Below are positions 6,947 through 14,224 of a DNA stretch of 14,989 bases, piece by piece. Both the position numbers and the translations under genes were made by a program. The DNA comes from Candidatus Omnitrophota bacterium (GTDB lineage Bacteria; Ratteibacteria; UBA8468; B48-G9; JAFGKM01): NCBI GenBank assembly GCA_023818745.1, contig JAMWBY010000028.1:1-14989 (forward strand). Direction: 5' to 3'. Under the pieces are notes generated by a model, which saw nothing but the letters and a program-made list of their open reading frames with translations, made no database searches and was not told the DNA's origin. The number at the start of each line of letters is the position of its first letter. Position 1 is the first letter of the stretch.

Positions 6947-8809
6947 ATGAGAGCATTAATAATAGGAATGGTTTTTTGTTTTATAATAGGCACTGCAGAT
7001 ATTTACAATCTTGTCAAAATTCAAGGGTCTTATATGACAATTGATTTTACAACTGGCTTTGCAATCTTTTTTATATTTTTTATCACTCTTTTCAATTATC
7101 TTTTTAAAAAAATCTTTAAAAAAAGAGGACTTACTATTTCAGAACTTTTTATTATTTACATTATGATGATTGTTTCCTGTGCAATTCCTACGATGGGTCT
7201 TACTTTATATCTTATTCCTTTAATAAGTGGTATAAAATATTATTCAAATCCTCAGAATGAATGGGAAACACTTATTCTTCCTCATATAAAGAAAAATTTA
7301 ATTGTTGTTGATGAAAATGCAATAAAATGGTTTTTTGAAGGACTTCCGAAGGGAGAAAAAATACCATGGGCAAGTTGGGTTAAACCATTATCATTATGGA
7401 TTCCTTTAATTTTAGTAATTTATCTTGCAATGGTATTTATAATGGTAATTATACATAAACAATGGTCAGAAAATGAACGACTTAATTATCCAATGACAAA
7501 AGGGCCTGTTGAACTTATAAATTCAGATACTACTAATATTTTTAAAAACTGGTTATTCTGGATTGGATTTTTAATACCTTTTATTTTTGGGATTATAAAT
7601 GGACTTCATTTTTATTTTCCTGCAGTACCTCAAGCTCAACTTGTGAAAAATATCCCAATTTTTAGAAGGACTCTTTCTTTAAGTTTTAGAATAAGTTTTC
7701 CAATGATTGGCTTTACATATTTTGTAAGTTTGCCACTTTCTTTTTCTTTATGGTTTTTCTGTCTTTTAACAACAATTGAACAGGGCTTTTTTAATATAAC
7801 TGGTTTTGGAACACAAGAATTTTTGCCATATAATGCAGATAGACCTTTGCTTGGTTGGCAATCACTTGGTTCTCTAATTGTTATAGTTCTTTATGGTTTA
7901 TGGATTTCAAGAAAAAACTTACTAAGGATAATAAAAGCGAAAGAAGGAAATGAAATTATATCTCCTAAAACAGCATCCATAGGAATGATCATTTGTTTTT
8001 TATTTATTTACTTCTGGCTTTTATATTCTGGTTTGTCTCCTCTACCAAGTATTTTATTTATTTTCTTTGCATTTTTAATTTATATAGGAATAACAAGAGT
8101 AATATGTGAAGGAGGGCTTGCAGCGACAAGAGCACCTGTTATTTCTCCTGTTATTGTAAATTCTTTTTTAGGTTCTTCTCGTCTTGGAGCAAGTAATCTC
8201 TGTGGGCTTGGGTTAACTTTTGTTTATGCTTCTGATGTTAGAACTTTTGTTATGGCTTCTGTTGCAAATGGTTTAAAGATGATAGAGGAAATGAAGGAGC
8301 AAAAGATGATAGTTTTCTGGGCAATAATAATTTCAATTCTTATAACATTATTTTCTTCAATATGGGCTACTATAATTTTGTGTTATAAATATGGTGGTAT
8401 AAATGCAAATACATGGTTTTTTGTAAGTGGTCCTCAATATCCTTTAAGATATGTTGCAGATAAGATAAAGAATCCAAAAGGCCCTGACTGGTTATATATT
8501 GGCTTTACAGGTATAGGTGCTTTATTAACTATCTTTTTACTTATTTTTAGAATAAAACTTTTAAATTTCCCTTTCCATCCCCTTGGGTTTGCTTTTTCAA
8601 CAATAATGATGACCAATGCTTTATGGTTTTCAATATTTATTTCATGGCTTTTAAAATCTTTTGTTTTAAGATATGGAGGGGCTAAAATTTATGAAAAATT
8701 AAAACCATTATTTATAGGACTTATAATAGGACAGTTTGTTATAAGTGGGCTGTTTCTAATAGTTGATTTCCTTACAAATAAAACTGGAAATACTATTTTC
8801 TGGGCATAA
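6947..8809 (+). CDS. Large OPT-like membrane protein (DUF6784/DUF6785 type)
   Basis: Integral membrane protein of 620 residues with about 12-13 predicted helices, beginning at residues 2-16, 34-53 and 66-92 and ending with one at about 585-607. It resembles uncharacterised DUF6785/DUF6784 proteins of planctomycete-like bacteria and, in its last part, oligopeptide-transporter-like proteins. Supporting stretches are WSENERLNYPMTKGPVEL (173-190), GFGTQEFLPY (286-295), ITRVICEGGLAATR (382-395), FHPLGFAFS (543-551) and LRYGGAKIYEKLKPLFIGL (574-592). Transport is inferred and the substrate is unknown; nearby glycosidases hint at a sugar-linked role. I chose the ATG at 6947 over a TTG at 6920 because a TATAAT box falls between them. 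It heads a plus-strand series with the AmaP-like gene 55 bp downstream. Confidence 0.75.
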   Translation: MRALIIGMVFCFIIGTADIYNLVKIQGSYMTIDFTTGFAIFFIFFITLFNYLFKKIFKKRGLTISELFIIYIMMIVSCAIPTMGLTLYLIPLISGIKYYSNPQNEWETLILPHIKKNLIVVDENAIKWFFEGLPKGEKIPWASWVKPLSLWIPLILVIYLAMVFIMVIIHKQWSENERLNYPMTKGPVELINSDTTNIFKNWLFWIGFLIPFIFGIINGLHFYFPAVPQAQLVKNIPIFRRTLSLSFRISFPMIGFTYFVSLPLSFSLWFFCLLTTIEQGFFNITGFGTQEFLPYNADRPLLGWQSLGSLIVIVLYGLWISRKNLLRIIKAKEGNEIISPKTASIGMIICFLFIYFWLLYSGLSPLPSILFIFFAFLIYIGITRVICEGGLAATRAPVISPVIVNSFLGSSRLGASNLCGLGLTFVYASDVRTFVMASVANGLKMIEEMKEQKMIVFWAIIISILITLFSSIWATIILCYKYGGINANTWFFVSGPQYPLRYVADKIKNPKGPDWLYIGFTGIGALLTIFLLIFRIKLLNFPFHPLGFAFSTIMMTNALWFSIFISWLLKSFVLRYGGAKIYEKLKPLFIGLIIGQFVISGLFLIVDFLTNKTGNTIFWA

Positions 8810-8813
8810 ATTT

Positions 8814-8842
8814 TTGACTAATTTAAAAAATTTAAGGAAAAT
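8814..8842 (+). promoter_or_regulatory. Weak candidate promoter before the AmaP-like gene
   Basis: TTGACT (8814-8819) is followed after 17 nt by GAAAAT (8837-8842), a 4-of-6 match; a better box TATACT (8842-8847) has a 22-nt spacer. The predicted leader of about 16 nt resembles those of pgk and the GH29 gene. Read-through from the upstream gene is equally possible. Confidence 0.25.
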
Positions 8843-8864
8843 ATACTTAAACAAGGGGAAAAAA

Positions 8865-9419
8865 ATGAAAATATGGAGCAGAATAGTCGGCACAGTTTAT
8901 ATATTATCGGGTATTTTTTTTATTTTTTCTCTTTTATCATTTTTTTCAAATGAAAATTTATGTGAAATTTTCGTGAATTTTGTAAAAAATAATTCTTATA
9001 AAGTTGGTATTTTTTCAATAATTGTTTTGACTATGGGGATTGTCTGGATAGTTAACTGGTTTGATTATATTTATAGGACAAAAGCGATATTTTTTGACAA
9101 TCCAACAGGTAGAGTAAGAATTTCTCTAAAAGCAATAGAAGATTATATAACAACAACTATTTTAAAACAGATGGAAGGAATAAAAACAATTAAGGTTAAA
9201 GCAATTATTACTTCAAAAGGACTTGAAACAAGAATAAACCTAAAATTGTATTCAAACCTTAATATACCGGAAGTTTGTAATAATATTCAAGAATTAACAA
9301 GAAATTATCTCCAGGATACGATTGGAGTTGAAAGAATATCAAGCATAGAAATTTATGTCTCAAATATTATAGGGAATTCAGAAGGAGCAAAACAAGATGA
9401 AAAGATAGAAGAAACTTAA
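8865..9419 (+). CDS. AmaP-like membrane protein with Asp23-type domain
   Basis: Small membrane protein of 184 residues with the layout of the alkaline-shock membrane anchor AmaP. It has two helices (about 9-27 and 47-65) joined by a short polar loop, then a cytoplasmic Asp23-like domain. That domain begins FDNPTGRVRISLKAIEDYI (77-95) and ends in a beta strand, SSIEIYVSNI (159-168). A polar, acidic tail closes the protein. In Staphylococcus AmaP ties Asp23 to the membrane as part of envelope stress response; applying that role here is inference, and no Asp23 gene is visible. The start is the ATG at 8865, with AAGGGGAA (8853-8860) as ribosome-binding site. An in-frame ATG at 8763 would begin inside the preceding gene and has no such site. 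Confidence 0.68.
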   Translation: MKIWSRIVGTVYILSGIFFIFSLLSFFSNENLCEIFVNFVKNNSYKVGIFSIIVLTMGIVWIVNWFDYIYRTKAIFFDNPTGRVRISLKAIEDYITTTILKQMEGIKTIKVKAIITSKGLETRINLKLYSNLNIPEVCNNIQELTRNYLQDTIGVERISSIEIYVSNIIGNSEGAKQDEKIEET

Positions 9420-9467
9420 AATATTAAAGAAGGGGGAAATTTAACACTCTTTGACAGAATTTAAAAA

Positions 9468-10514
9468 ATGCAAAAAATTTTAAGAATAATAGATGCTAAT
9501 TTTAATAGAGCAAGAGAAGGTTTAAGAGTCATTGAAGATTCTTTTAGATTTATTTATCAAGATAAGAATATTTTAAATGAAATAAGGAGAATAAGACACA
9601 ATTTTTCAAGAAAGATGTTACTATTTTTCCCTTCTAATAAATTGAAAAGTGCAAGATTTGCGAATGAAGATAAAGGGAAAATGCTTAATAGGAAGGACAA
9701 ACTCAAAGTTAATGAGTTAATAGAGACAAATTTTTTTAGAATTGAGGAGGCATTACGTGTTCTTGAAGAATATTCAAAAGTTTTAAATCCAAAGATATTT
9801 GAGTTTTTTCATAATACAAGGTTTAATATCTATGATGTTGAAAAAAAAGTTATGAGTTTCCTCAATAGAAAAAAAATTAAAGTCCCCTCTGTCTATGTTA
9901 TTCTTAATTTGAAAGAAGAATATAAAAATTTTTTTAAATTTGCTGAAAAAGTTATAAGGGGTAAACCTGATATAATTCAATTAAGATATAAAGGAGATAA
10001 TACAAAATTTTTCATAAAATGCGCAAAAGAATTGAAAAAAATTATTTCCGATGAGATAATATATATAATTAATGACAGAATAGATATAGGGACTATTTGT
10101 GAAAGTGATGGTATTCATATAGGACAGAATGACATAAATATAGAAGATGCAAGAAAACTTCTCCCAGATAAAATTATAGGGGTTTCAGCAAGCAATTTAA
10201 GAGAAGTAAAAAAGTTAAAAAACAAAGATATAGATTATATTGCAATTGGAGCAATTTTTAAATCATCTACAAAAGTTGGGAAAAAAGTTACTGGAACAGA
10301 TATTTTAAGGAAGGTTAGAAAATTAATCTCTATACCAATTATAGGCATTGGAGGTATAAATATAGAAAATTGTAACAAAGTTATAGAAGAAGGCGCAGAC
10401 GGAATTGCAGTAATAAGTGCAGTAGAAAATTCAGATAATCCAGAAGAAGTTGTAAAAAGATTAAGAGAGGAGGTATATAAAGCATGGAAGAAAAGGGAGG
10501 GAAAAATTCAATAA
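9468..10514 (+). CDS. thiE: Two-domain thiamine-phosphate synthase
   Basis: Joins the pyrimidine diphosphate and thiazole phosphate precursors to make thiamine phosphate. The protein has 348 residues, against about 210 for a plain ThiE. The extra N-terminal domain (1-130) is helical and has two related segments, ANFNRAREGLRVIED (10-24) and TNFFRIEEALRVLEE (87-101). The catalytic TIM barrel fills 138-340, with QLRYKG (171-176), INDRIDIG (201-208), DGIHIGQND (214-222), IGVSASN (237-243), GAIFKSSTK (261-269), GIGGI (293-297) and DGIAVISAV (311-319). The ATG is supported by the conserved ILRIIDAN opening, but its only purine-rich site (AGAAGGGGG, 9428-9436) is about 31 nt upstream. The gap after the AmaP-like gene is 48 bp, and no TPP riboswitch fits there. 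Confidence 0.93.
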   Translation: MQKILRIIDANFNRAREGLRVIEDSFRFIYQDKNILNEIRRIRHNFSRKMLLFFPSNKLKSARFANEDKGKMLNRKDKLKVNELIETNFFRIEEALRVLEEYSKVLNPKIFEFFHNTRFNIYDVEKKVMSFLNRKKIKVPSVYVILNLKEEYKNFFKFAEKVIRGKPDIIQLRYKGDNTKFFIKCAKELKKIISDEIIYIINDRIDIGTICESDGIHIGQNDINIEDARKLLPDKIIGVSASNLREVKKLKNKDIDYIAIGAIFKSSTKVGKKVTGTDILRKVRKLISIPIIGIGGINIENCNKVIEEGADGIAVISAVENSDNPEEVVKRLREEVYKAWKKREGKIQ

Positions 10515-12334
10515 ATTTTTTAAAAGGGCTTATCTGGGTAATAGGTCTTCTTCTTTTTATTACTGCCCTTACAAAACTTTCTGAGTACCAGGCAAAAAAA
10601 GTTAATTTAATTTATAGTGATTTTATAAAAGAAGTAAAAAAAGGGAATATTGAAGGTGTTTTGACAATAAAAAAAGGTATAGTTTATGGGGAGTTAAAAG
10701 ATGGACGTAAATTTTATTCATATATAGGAGAAGACCCTGATTTAAATAAAATTCTTATAGAAAATAATGTTTCTTTTAAATATGAGCCAGGAAATTTCAT
10801 AGGAGAAATAATTCCATACATTATCCCTGCTTTAATTTTCTTTTTTCTTTTCTGGATGGTGATAAGGCAGGCAAATCTTGAAAGAAATAGAGTAATGTCT
10901 TTTGCTAAAAGTAATCCACTTATACCAAATCCTAAAAATAGAATAACTTTTGAAGATGTTGCAGGTTGTGAAGAGGCAAAAGAAGAACTTCAGGAAGTAA
11001 TAGAATTTTTAAAAAATCCAAAAAGATTTCAAAAGCTAGGCGGTAAAATTCCTAAAGGGGTTCTTTTAATAGGACCTCCTGGAACAGGTAAAACACTTCT
11101 TGCAAAAGCAGTTGCAGGTGAAGCGAATGTTCCTTTTTTAAGTATGAGTGGTTCTGATTTTGTTGAAATGTTTGTTGGAGTTGGTGCTGCAAGAGTGAGA
11201 GACCTTTTTCGGCAGGCAAAACGTCTTTCTCCTTGTATTGTATTCATAGATGAAATTGATGCGGTTGGTAGACAGAGGTTTGCAGGACTTGGTGGAGGAC
11301 ATGATGAAAGAGAACAAACTTTAAATCAACTACTTGTTGAAATGGATGGATTTCAGACAGATGAGGGAATAATTGTAATGGCAGCAACAAATAGACCTGA
11401 TGTTTTAGACCCTGCTTTAACAAGACCTGGAAGGTTTGATAGAACAGTAGTTGTTACTCTTCCAGATGTTAAAGCAAGAGAAAAAATTTTAAAAGTTCAT
11501 ACAAAAAACAAACCTATTGCTGAAACAGTTGATTTATTTTTAATTGCAAGAGCAACACCGGGACTTTCAGGAGCAGACCTTGCCAATATTGTTAATGAGG
11601 CAGCGCTTCTTGCTGCAAGAAAGGGGAAAGAAAAGATAGAGATGGTTGACTTTGAAGAGGCGAAAGATAAGGTTTTAATGGGAGTTGAAAGAAAAAGTTT
11701 ATATGTAAGTGAAGAAGAAAAGAAAATTATTGCTTATCATGAGGCAGGTCATACCCTTGTTCAAAAAAGTTTACCAGAAGTTTATCCTGTGCATAAAGTT
11801 ACAATAATTCCAAGAGGTCAAGCCCTTGGTATAACACATGTCCTTCCTGATAAAGATAGGTTTCTTGAAAGTGATGTATATTATAAAAATTCACTTGCAG
11901 CACTTCTTGCAGGAAGGGCAACAGAGGAAATTGTTTTTGGAAAGAAGTTTACAGGTAGTGAAAATGATTTAAAAGTTGCCACTGAAATTGCAAAAAAGAT
12001 GGTTTGTGAATGGGGAATGAGTGAAAACTTAGGACCTATAAGTTTCAGAACTCGTGAGGCAGTATTCCTTGGAAGAGACCTTGTTCAGCAGAGGGAATTC
12101 AGTGAAGAAACATCAAGAGAGATTGATAGGGAAATAAAAAGAATACTTGAAGAAGCAGAAGAGAAAGCGAAGGAAATAATAATGAGAAACAGGGATAAAC
12201 TTGATATTCTTGCCAATGTTTTACTTGAAAAAGAGACACTTACATCCGAAGAAATAGATAGAATTTTAGGACTTGAAAAAGGAGAAGAAAATGGACTTAA
12301 AGAAGATAGAAAAGGGAATGGAACTAATAATTGA
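10484..12334 (+). CDS. ftsH: ATP-dependent zinc metalloprotease FtsH
   Basis: Membrane-bound AAA+ protease that forms hexamers and degrades damaged or short-lived membrane and cytoplasmic proteins. The 616 residues are the usual length. There are two N-terminal helices (about 13-30 and 109-128) flanking the external domain. Next comes the AAA module with Walker A GPPGTGKT (197-204), pore loop FVGVG (230-234), Walker B IVFIDE (252-257) and ALTRPGR with Arg314 and Arg317 (311-317). The peptidase has the zinc site HEAGH (419-423) with third ligand Asp495 in SENDLK, and a C-terminal coiled-coil stretch (about 540-600). The ATG overlaps thiE by 31 bp and has AGAGGAGG (10465-10472) upstream. The 3' end overlaps folE by 44 bp, so the three genes are probably co-translated. 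Confidence 0.97.
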   Translation: MEEKGGKNSINFLKGLIWVIGLLLFITALTKLSEYQAKKVNLIYSDFIKEVKKGNIEGVLTIKKGIVYGELKDGRKFYSYIGEDPDLNKILIENNVSFKYEPGNFIGEIIPYIIPALIFFFLFWMVIRQANLERNRVMSFAKSNPLIPNPKNRITFEDVAGCEEAKEELQEVIEFLKNPKRFQKLGGKIPKGVLLIGPPGTGKTLLAKAVAGEANVPFLSMSGSDFVEMFVGVGAARVRDLFRQAKRLSPCIVFIDEIDAVGRQRFAGLGGGHDEREQTLNQLLVEMDGFQTDEGIIVMAATNRPDVLDPALTRPGRFDRTVVVTLPDVKAREKILKVHTKNKPIAETVDLFLIARATPGLSGADLANIVNEAALLAARKGKEKIEMVDFEEAKDKVLMGVERKSLYVSEEEKKIIAYHEAGHTLVQKSLPEVYPVHKVTIIPRGQALGITHVLPDKDRFLESDVYYKNSLAALLAGRATEEIVFGKKFTGSENDLKVATEIAKKMVCEWGMSENLGPISFRTREAVFLGRDLVQQREFSEETSREIDREIKRILEEAEEKAKEIIMRNRDKLDILANVLLEKETLTSEEIDRILGLEKGEENGLKEDRKGNGTNN

Positions 12335-12860
12335 AGGACTTGGCAAAAATATAGATAGAAAAAAATTGAAAGAGACACCAAAAAGAGTAAGTAGAATGTA
12401 TTCTGAAATTTTTAGTGGTATAGAGATTGATCCCAAAAAAATTCTTGGAAAAATTTTTAAAGAAGAATATAATGAACTTGTTCTTATTAAAGATATCAGT
12501 TTTTTCTCAATGTGTGAACACCATTTTTTACCATTTTTTGGGAAAGCGCATGTTGCATATCTACCCGATGGGAATAATGTTATTGGGATTAGTAAAATAG
12601 CAAGACTTGTTGATGTTCTTTCAAAAAGACCTCAACTTCAAGAAAGGATAACAAATCAGATAGTAGATATAATAATGAATGTCTTAACTCCACAGGGAGC
12701 AATGGCGGTTATAGAAGCAGAACATATGTGTATGATAATGAGAGGGATACAAAAACCAGGAACAAAAATAGTTACTTCAGCAATGAGAGGAATATTTTTG
12801 AGAGATTTGAGAACAAGAGCAGAGGCATTGTCTTTAATTTCTTCTTCAATTAAAATGTGA
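12291..12860 (+). CDS. folE: GTP cyclohydrolase I (FolE type)
   Basis: Converts GTP to dihydroneopterin triphosphate, the first step of folate and pterin synthesis. The 189 residues are the normal length. The zinc ligands are Cys75 and His78 in SMCEHHFLPF and Cys147 in AEHMCMIMRG; catalytic His77 and His145 are also present. Other family stretches are NNVIGISKIARLVD (95-108), RPQLQERIT (113-121), GAMAVIEAEHMCM (136-148) and the C-terminal TSAMRG (162-167). I chose the ATG at 12291, which has AAAGGAG (12278-12284) at good spacing, over a TTG at 12273. It overlaps ftsH by 44 bp and ends one base from the convergent small membrane gene. Confidence 0.96.
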   Translation: MDLKKIEKGMELIIEGLGKNIDRKKLKETPKRVSRMYSEIFSGIEIDPKKILGKIFKEEYNELVLIKDISFFSMCEHHFLPFFGKAHVAYLPDGNNVIGISKIARLVDVLSKRPQLQERITNQIVDIIMNVLTPQGAMAVIEAEHMCMIMRGIQKPGTKIVTSAMRGIFLRDLRTRAEALSLISSSIKM

Positions 12861-12861
12861 T

Positions 12862-13041
12862 TTATCTTATTAAAGGCGAAAGTAATATTACAGTACCAAA
12901 AATCATTAGTATAATACCAATTACAGCAATTATATCTGATATTTCCTCTTTTTCATAAGTAATACGGGGTTTAAAAGTTAAAAAAACACCCACAATTAAA
13001 AGAATAAAGCCACTAATTACTCTTGCTAAATTTAAGTTCAT
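12862..13041 (-). CDS. Small two-helix membrane protein, unrecognised
   Basis: A 59-residue reading frame with no family I recognise. It begins MNLNLARVIS, has a hydrophobic helix at about 8-23, a charged loop with FKPRITYEKEEIS (23-35), a second helix at about 35-56 and a short PLIR tail. This is a helical hairpin with both ends probably on the same side. Its ATG overlaps the mtaB stop in an ATGA, the usual sign of translational coupling. The only ribosome-site candidate is a weak TAGAG. The frame fills the gap between folE and mtaB almost exactly. No function is assigned; it could be a membrane-protein regulator or an orphan. Confidence 0.6.
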   Translation of the reverse strand: MNLNLARVISGFILLIVGVFLTFKPRITYEKEEISDIIAVIGIILMIFGTVILLSPLIR

Positions 13042-14222
13042 TTTAACTCTACACTTAAAAGAAAATTTTTAAAAATTTTATAAGGCAATACAGGGATTAT
13101 TTTATTTTTTAAATCATCTTCTGATTTTAAAATTATAGGTATATAATTTTCAGAATAGCCCTCCCAGAAATTATCTATCTTTTTTTCAAATAAAACTTCT
13201 AATTTCTTGCCTATAAATTTTTCTTTTACTTTTTTACTTACAGAATTTGAAATTTTTAAAAGTATTTTTTCTCTTTCTTTTTTTATTTTTATATCAATTT
13301 TGTTAAATAAGTTTTTTGCAGGCGTATTTTCTCTTTCAGAATATGGAAATATATGGACTTTTAAAAATTCAACTTTTTCAACAGCAATGCATGTCTTTTC
13401 AAAATCATCATCAGTTTCTCCTGGAAAGCCAACCATAATATCAGTTGTAAATGTTACTTTTTCTATATTCTGTTTTATCATTTGGATTTTCTCATAATAC
13501 TGGTTGAATTTATATCTCCTTCCCATAAGTTTTAGAATTCTATCAGACCCGCTCTGTAAAGGAATATGAAAATGTGGGCAGAATTTTTTAAAATTTTTCA
13601 AAGAATTAATAAATTTTTCATCTATATAATAAATTTCAATAGAACTTATTCTTATCCTTTTTATTCCTTCAATTTTATCAATCTTATCAATAAGATTGAC
13701 TAAACTTTCTCCTGTATCTTTTCCAAACGAGCCAAGGTCTATTCCTGTAAGAACTACTTCTTTATATCCATTGTCTGCCAGACATTTTATTTCTTCAACA
13801 ATTTCTTTTTCTGGCCTACTTTTTATTTTTCCTCTTAAAAATGGGACAATACAATAAGAACAAAAGTTTTCACAACCATCTTCTATTTTAACAAAGCTTC
13901 TTGTATGACCATTAAAATAAGAAATTTTATTTTTAATTTTAAAAAATTCTTCTTTTGGAATAATTCTTACATTTTCATACCTTTCATTTAACATGTTTAA
14001 TTTTCTTTCAAGACAACCTGTTAAATAAACCTTTTTTCTTTCTTTTAGTAATTTTCTTATTGTTTTTTTAACTTCATTTTCAACCTTTTCTGTTACACAG
14101 CAAGAATTAATAATTACTATATCATTCTGATTATTAAAAAATGGGTCTTTTTCTATATTTTCTTTTATTAACTGACTCTCATACTGGTTGACTTTACATC
14201 CGAAACTTAGAATTTGAGCCAT
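13038..14222 (-). CDS. mtaB: tRNA t6A37 methylthiotransferase MtaB
   Basis: Radical-SAM enzyme that adds a methylthio group to N6-threonylcarbamoyladenosine at position 37 of ANN-decoding tRNAs. The 394 residues have the three parts of the family. The N-terminal domain carries the auxiliary cluster cysteines Cys9 in SFGCKVNQYESQ, Cys41/Cys42 in NSCCVTEKVE and Cys70 in LTGCLER. The radical-SAM core has GCENFCSYCIVP with Cys117, Cys121 and Cys124. A TRAM-like C-terminal domain follows, from about 335. The FGCKVNQYES opening and VKIEDGCENFCSYC favour MtaB over MiaB or RimO. The start is 2 nt after the stop of the upstream toroid gene, and the stop overlaps the small membrane gene by 4 bp. Ribosome-site support is weak (GAAGAA). 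Confidence 0.93.
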   Translation of the reverse strand: MAQILSFGCKVNQYESQLIKENIEKDPFFNNQNDIVIINSCCVTEKVENEVKKTIRKLLKERKKVYLTGCLERKLNMLNERYENVRIIPKEEFFKIKNKISYFNGHTRSFVKIEDGCENFCSYCIVPFLRGKIKSRPEKEIVEEIKCLADNGYKEVVLTGIDLGSFGKDTGESLVNLIDKIDKIEGIKRIRISSIEIYYIDEKFINSLKNFKKFCPHFHIPLQSGSDRILKLMGRRYKFNQYYEKIQMIKQNIEKVTFTTDIMVGFPGETDDDFEKTCIAVEKVEFLKVHIFPYSERENTPAKNLFNKIDIKIKKEREKILLKISNSVSKKVKEKFIGKKLEVLFEKKIDNFWEGYSENYIPIILKSEDDLKNKIIPVLPYKIFKNFLLSVELK

Positions 14223-14224
14223 TT

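Noticed and set aside
8763..8864. Upstream ATG extension of the AmaP-like gene
   Set aside because: It begins inside the preceding gene, adds 34 basic residues not expected before the first helix, and the ATG at 8865 has the ribosome site.
9451..9456. Perfect TTGACA before thiE as a promoter
   Set aside because: Any -10 at proper spacing would lie inside the thiE coding region, after its conserved start.
9420..9467. TPP riboswitch before thiE
   Set aside because: The gap is only 48 bp and lacks the conserved CTGAGA core; the one CTGAGA noticed (near 2283) is inside the hydrolase gene.
12085..12381. 98-codon minus-strand frame opposite ftsH/folE
   Set aside because: It is the complement of the acidic/basic coiled-coil end of ftsH; Ser-rich low-complexity product, no ribosome site.
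13207..13497. 96-codon plus-strand frame opposite mtaB
   Set aside because: Phe/Ser-rich shadow of a well-supported gene, with no start signals.
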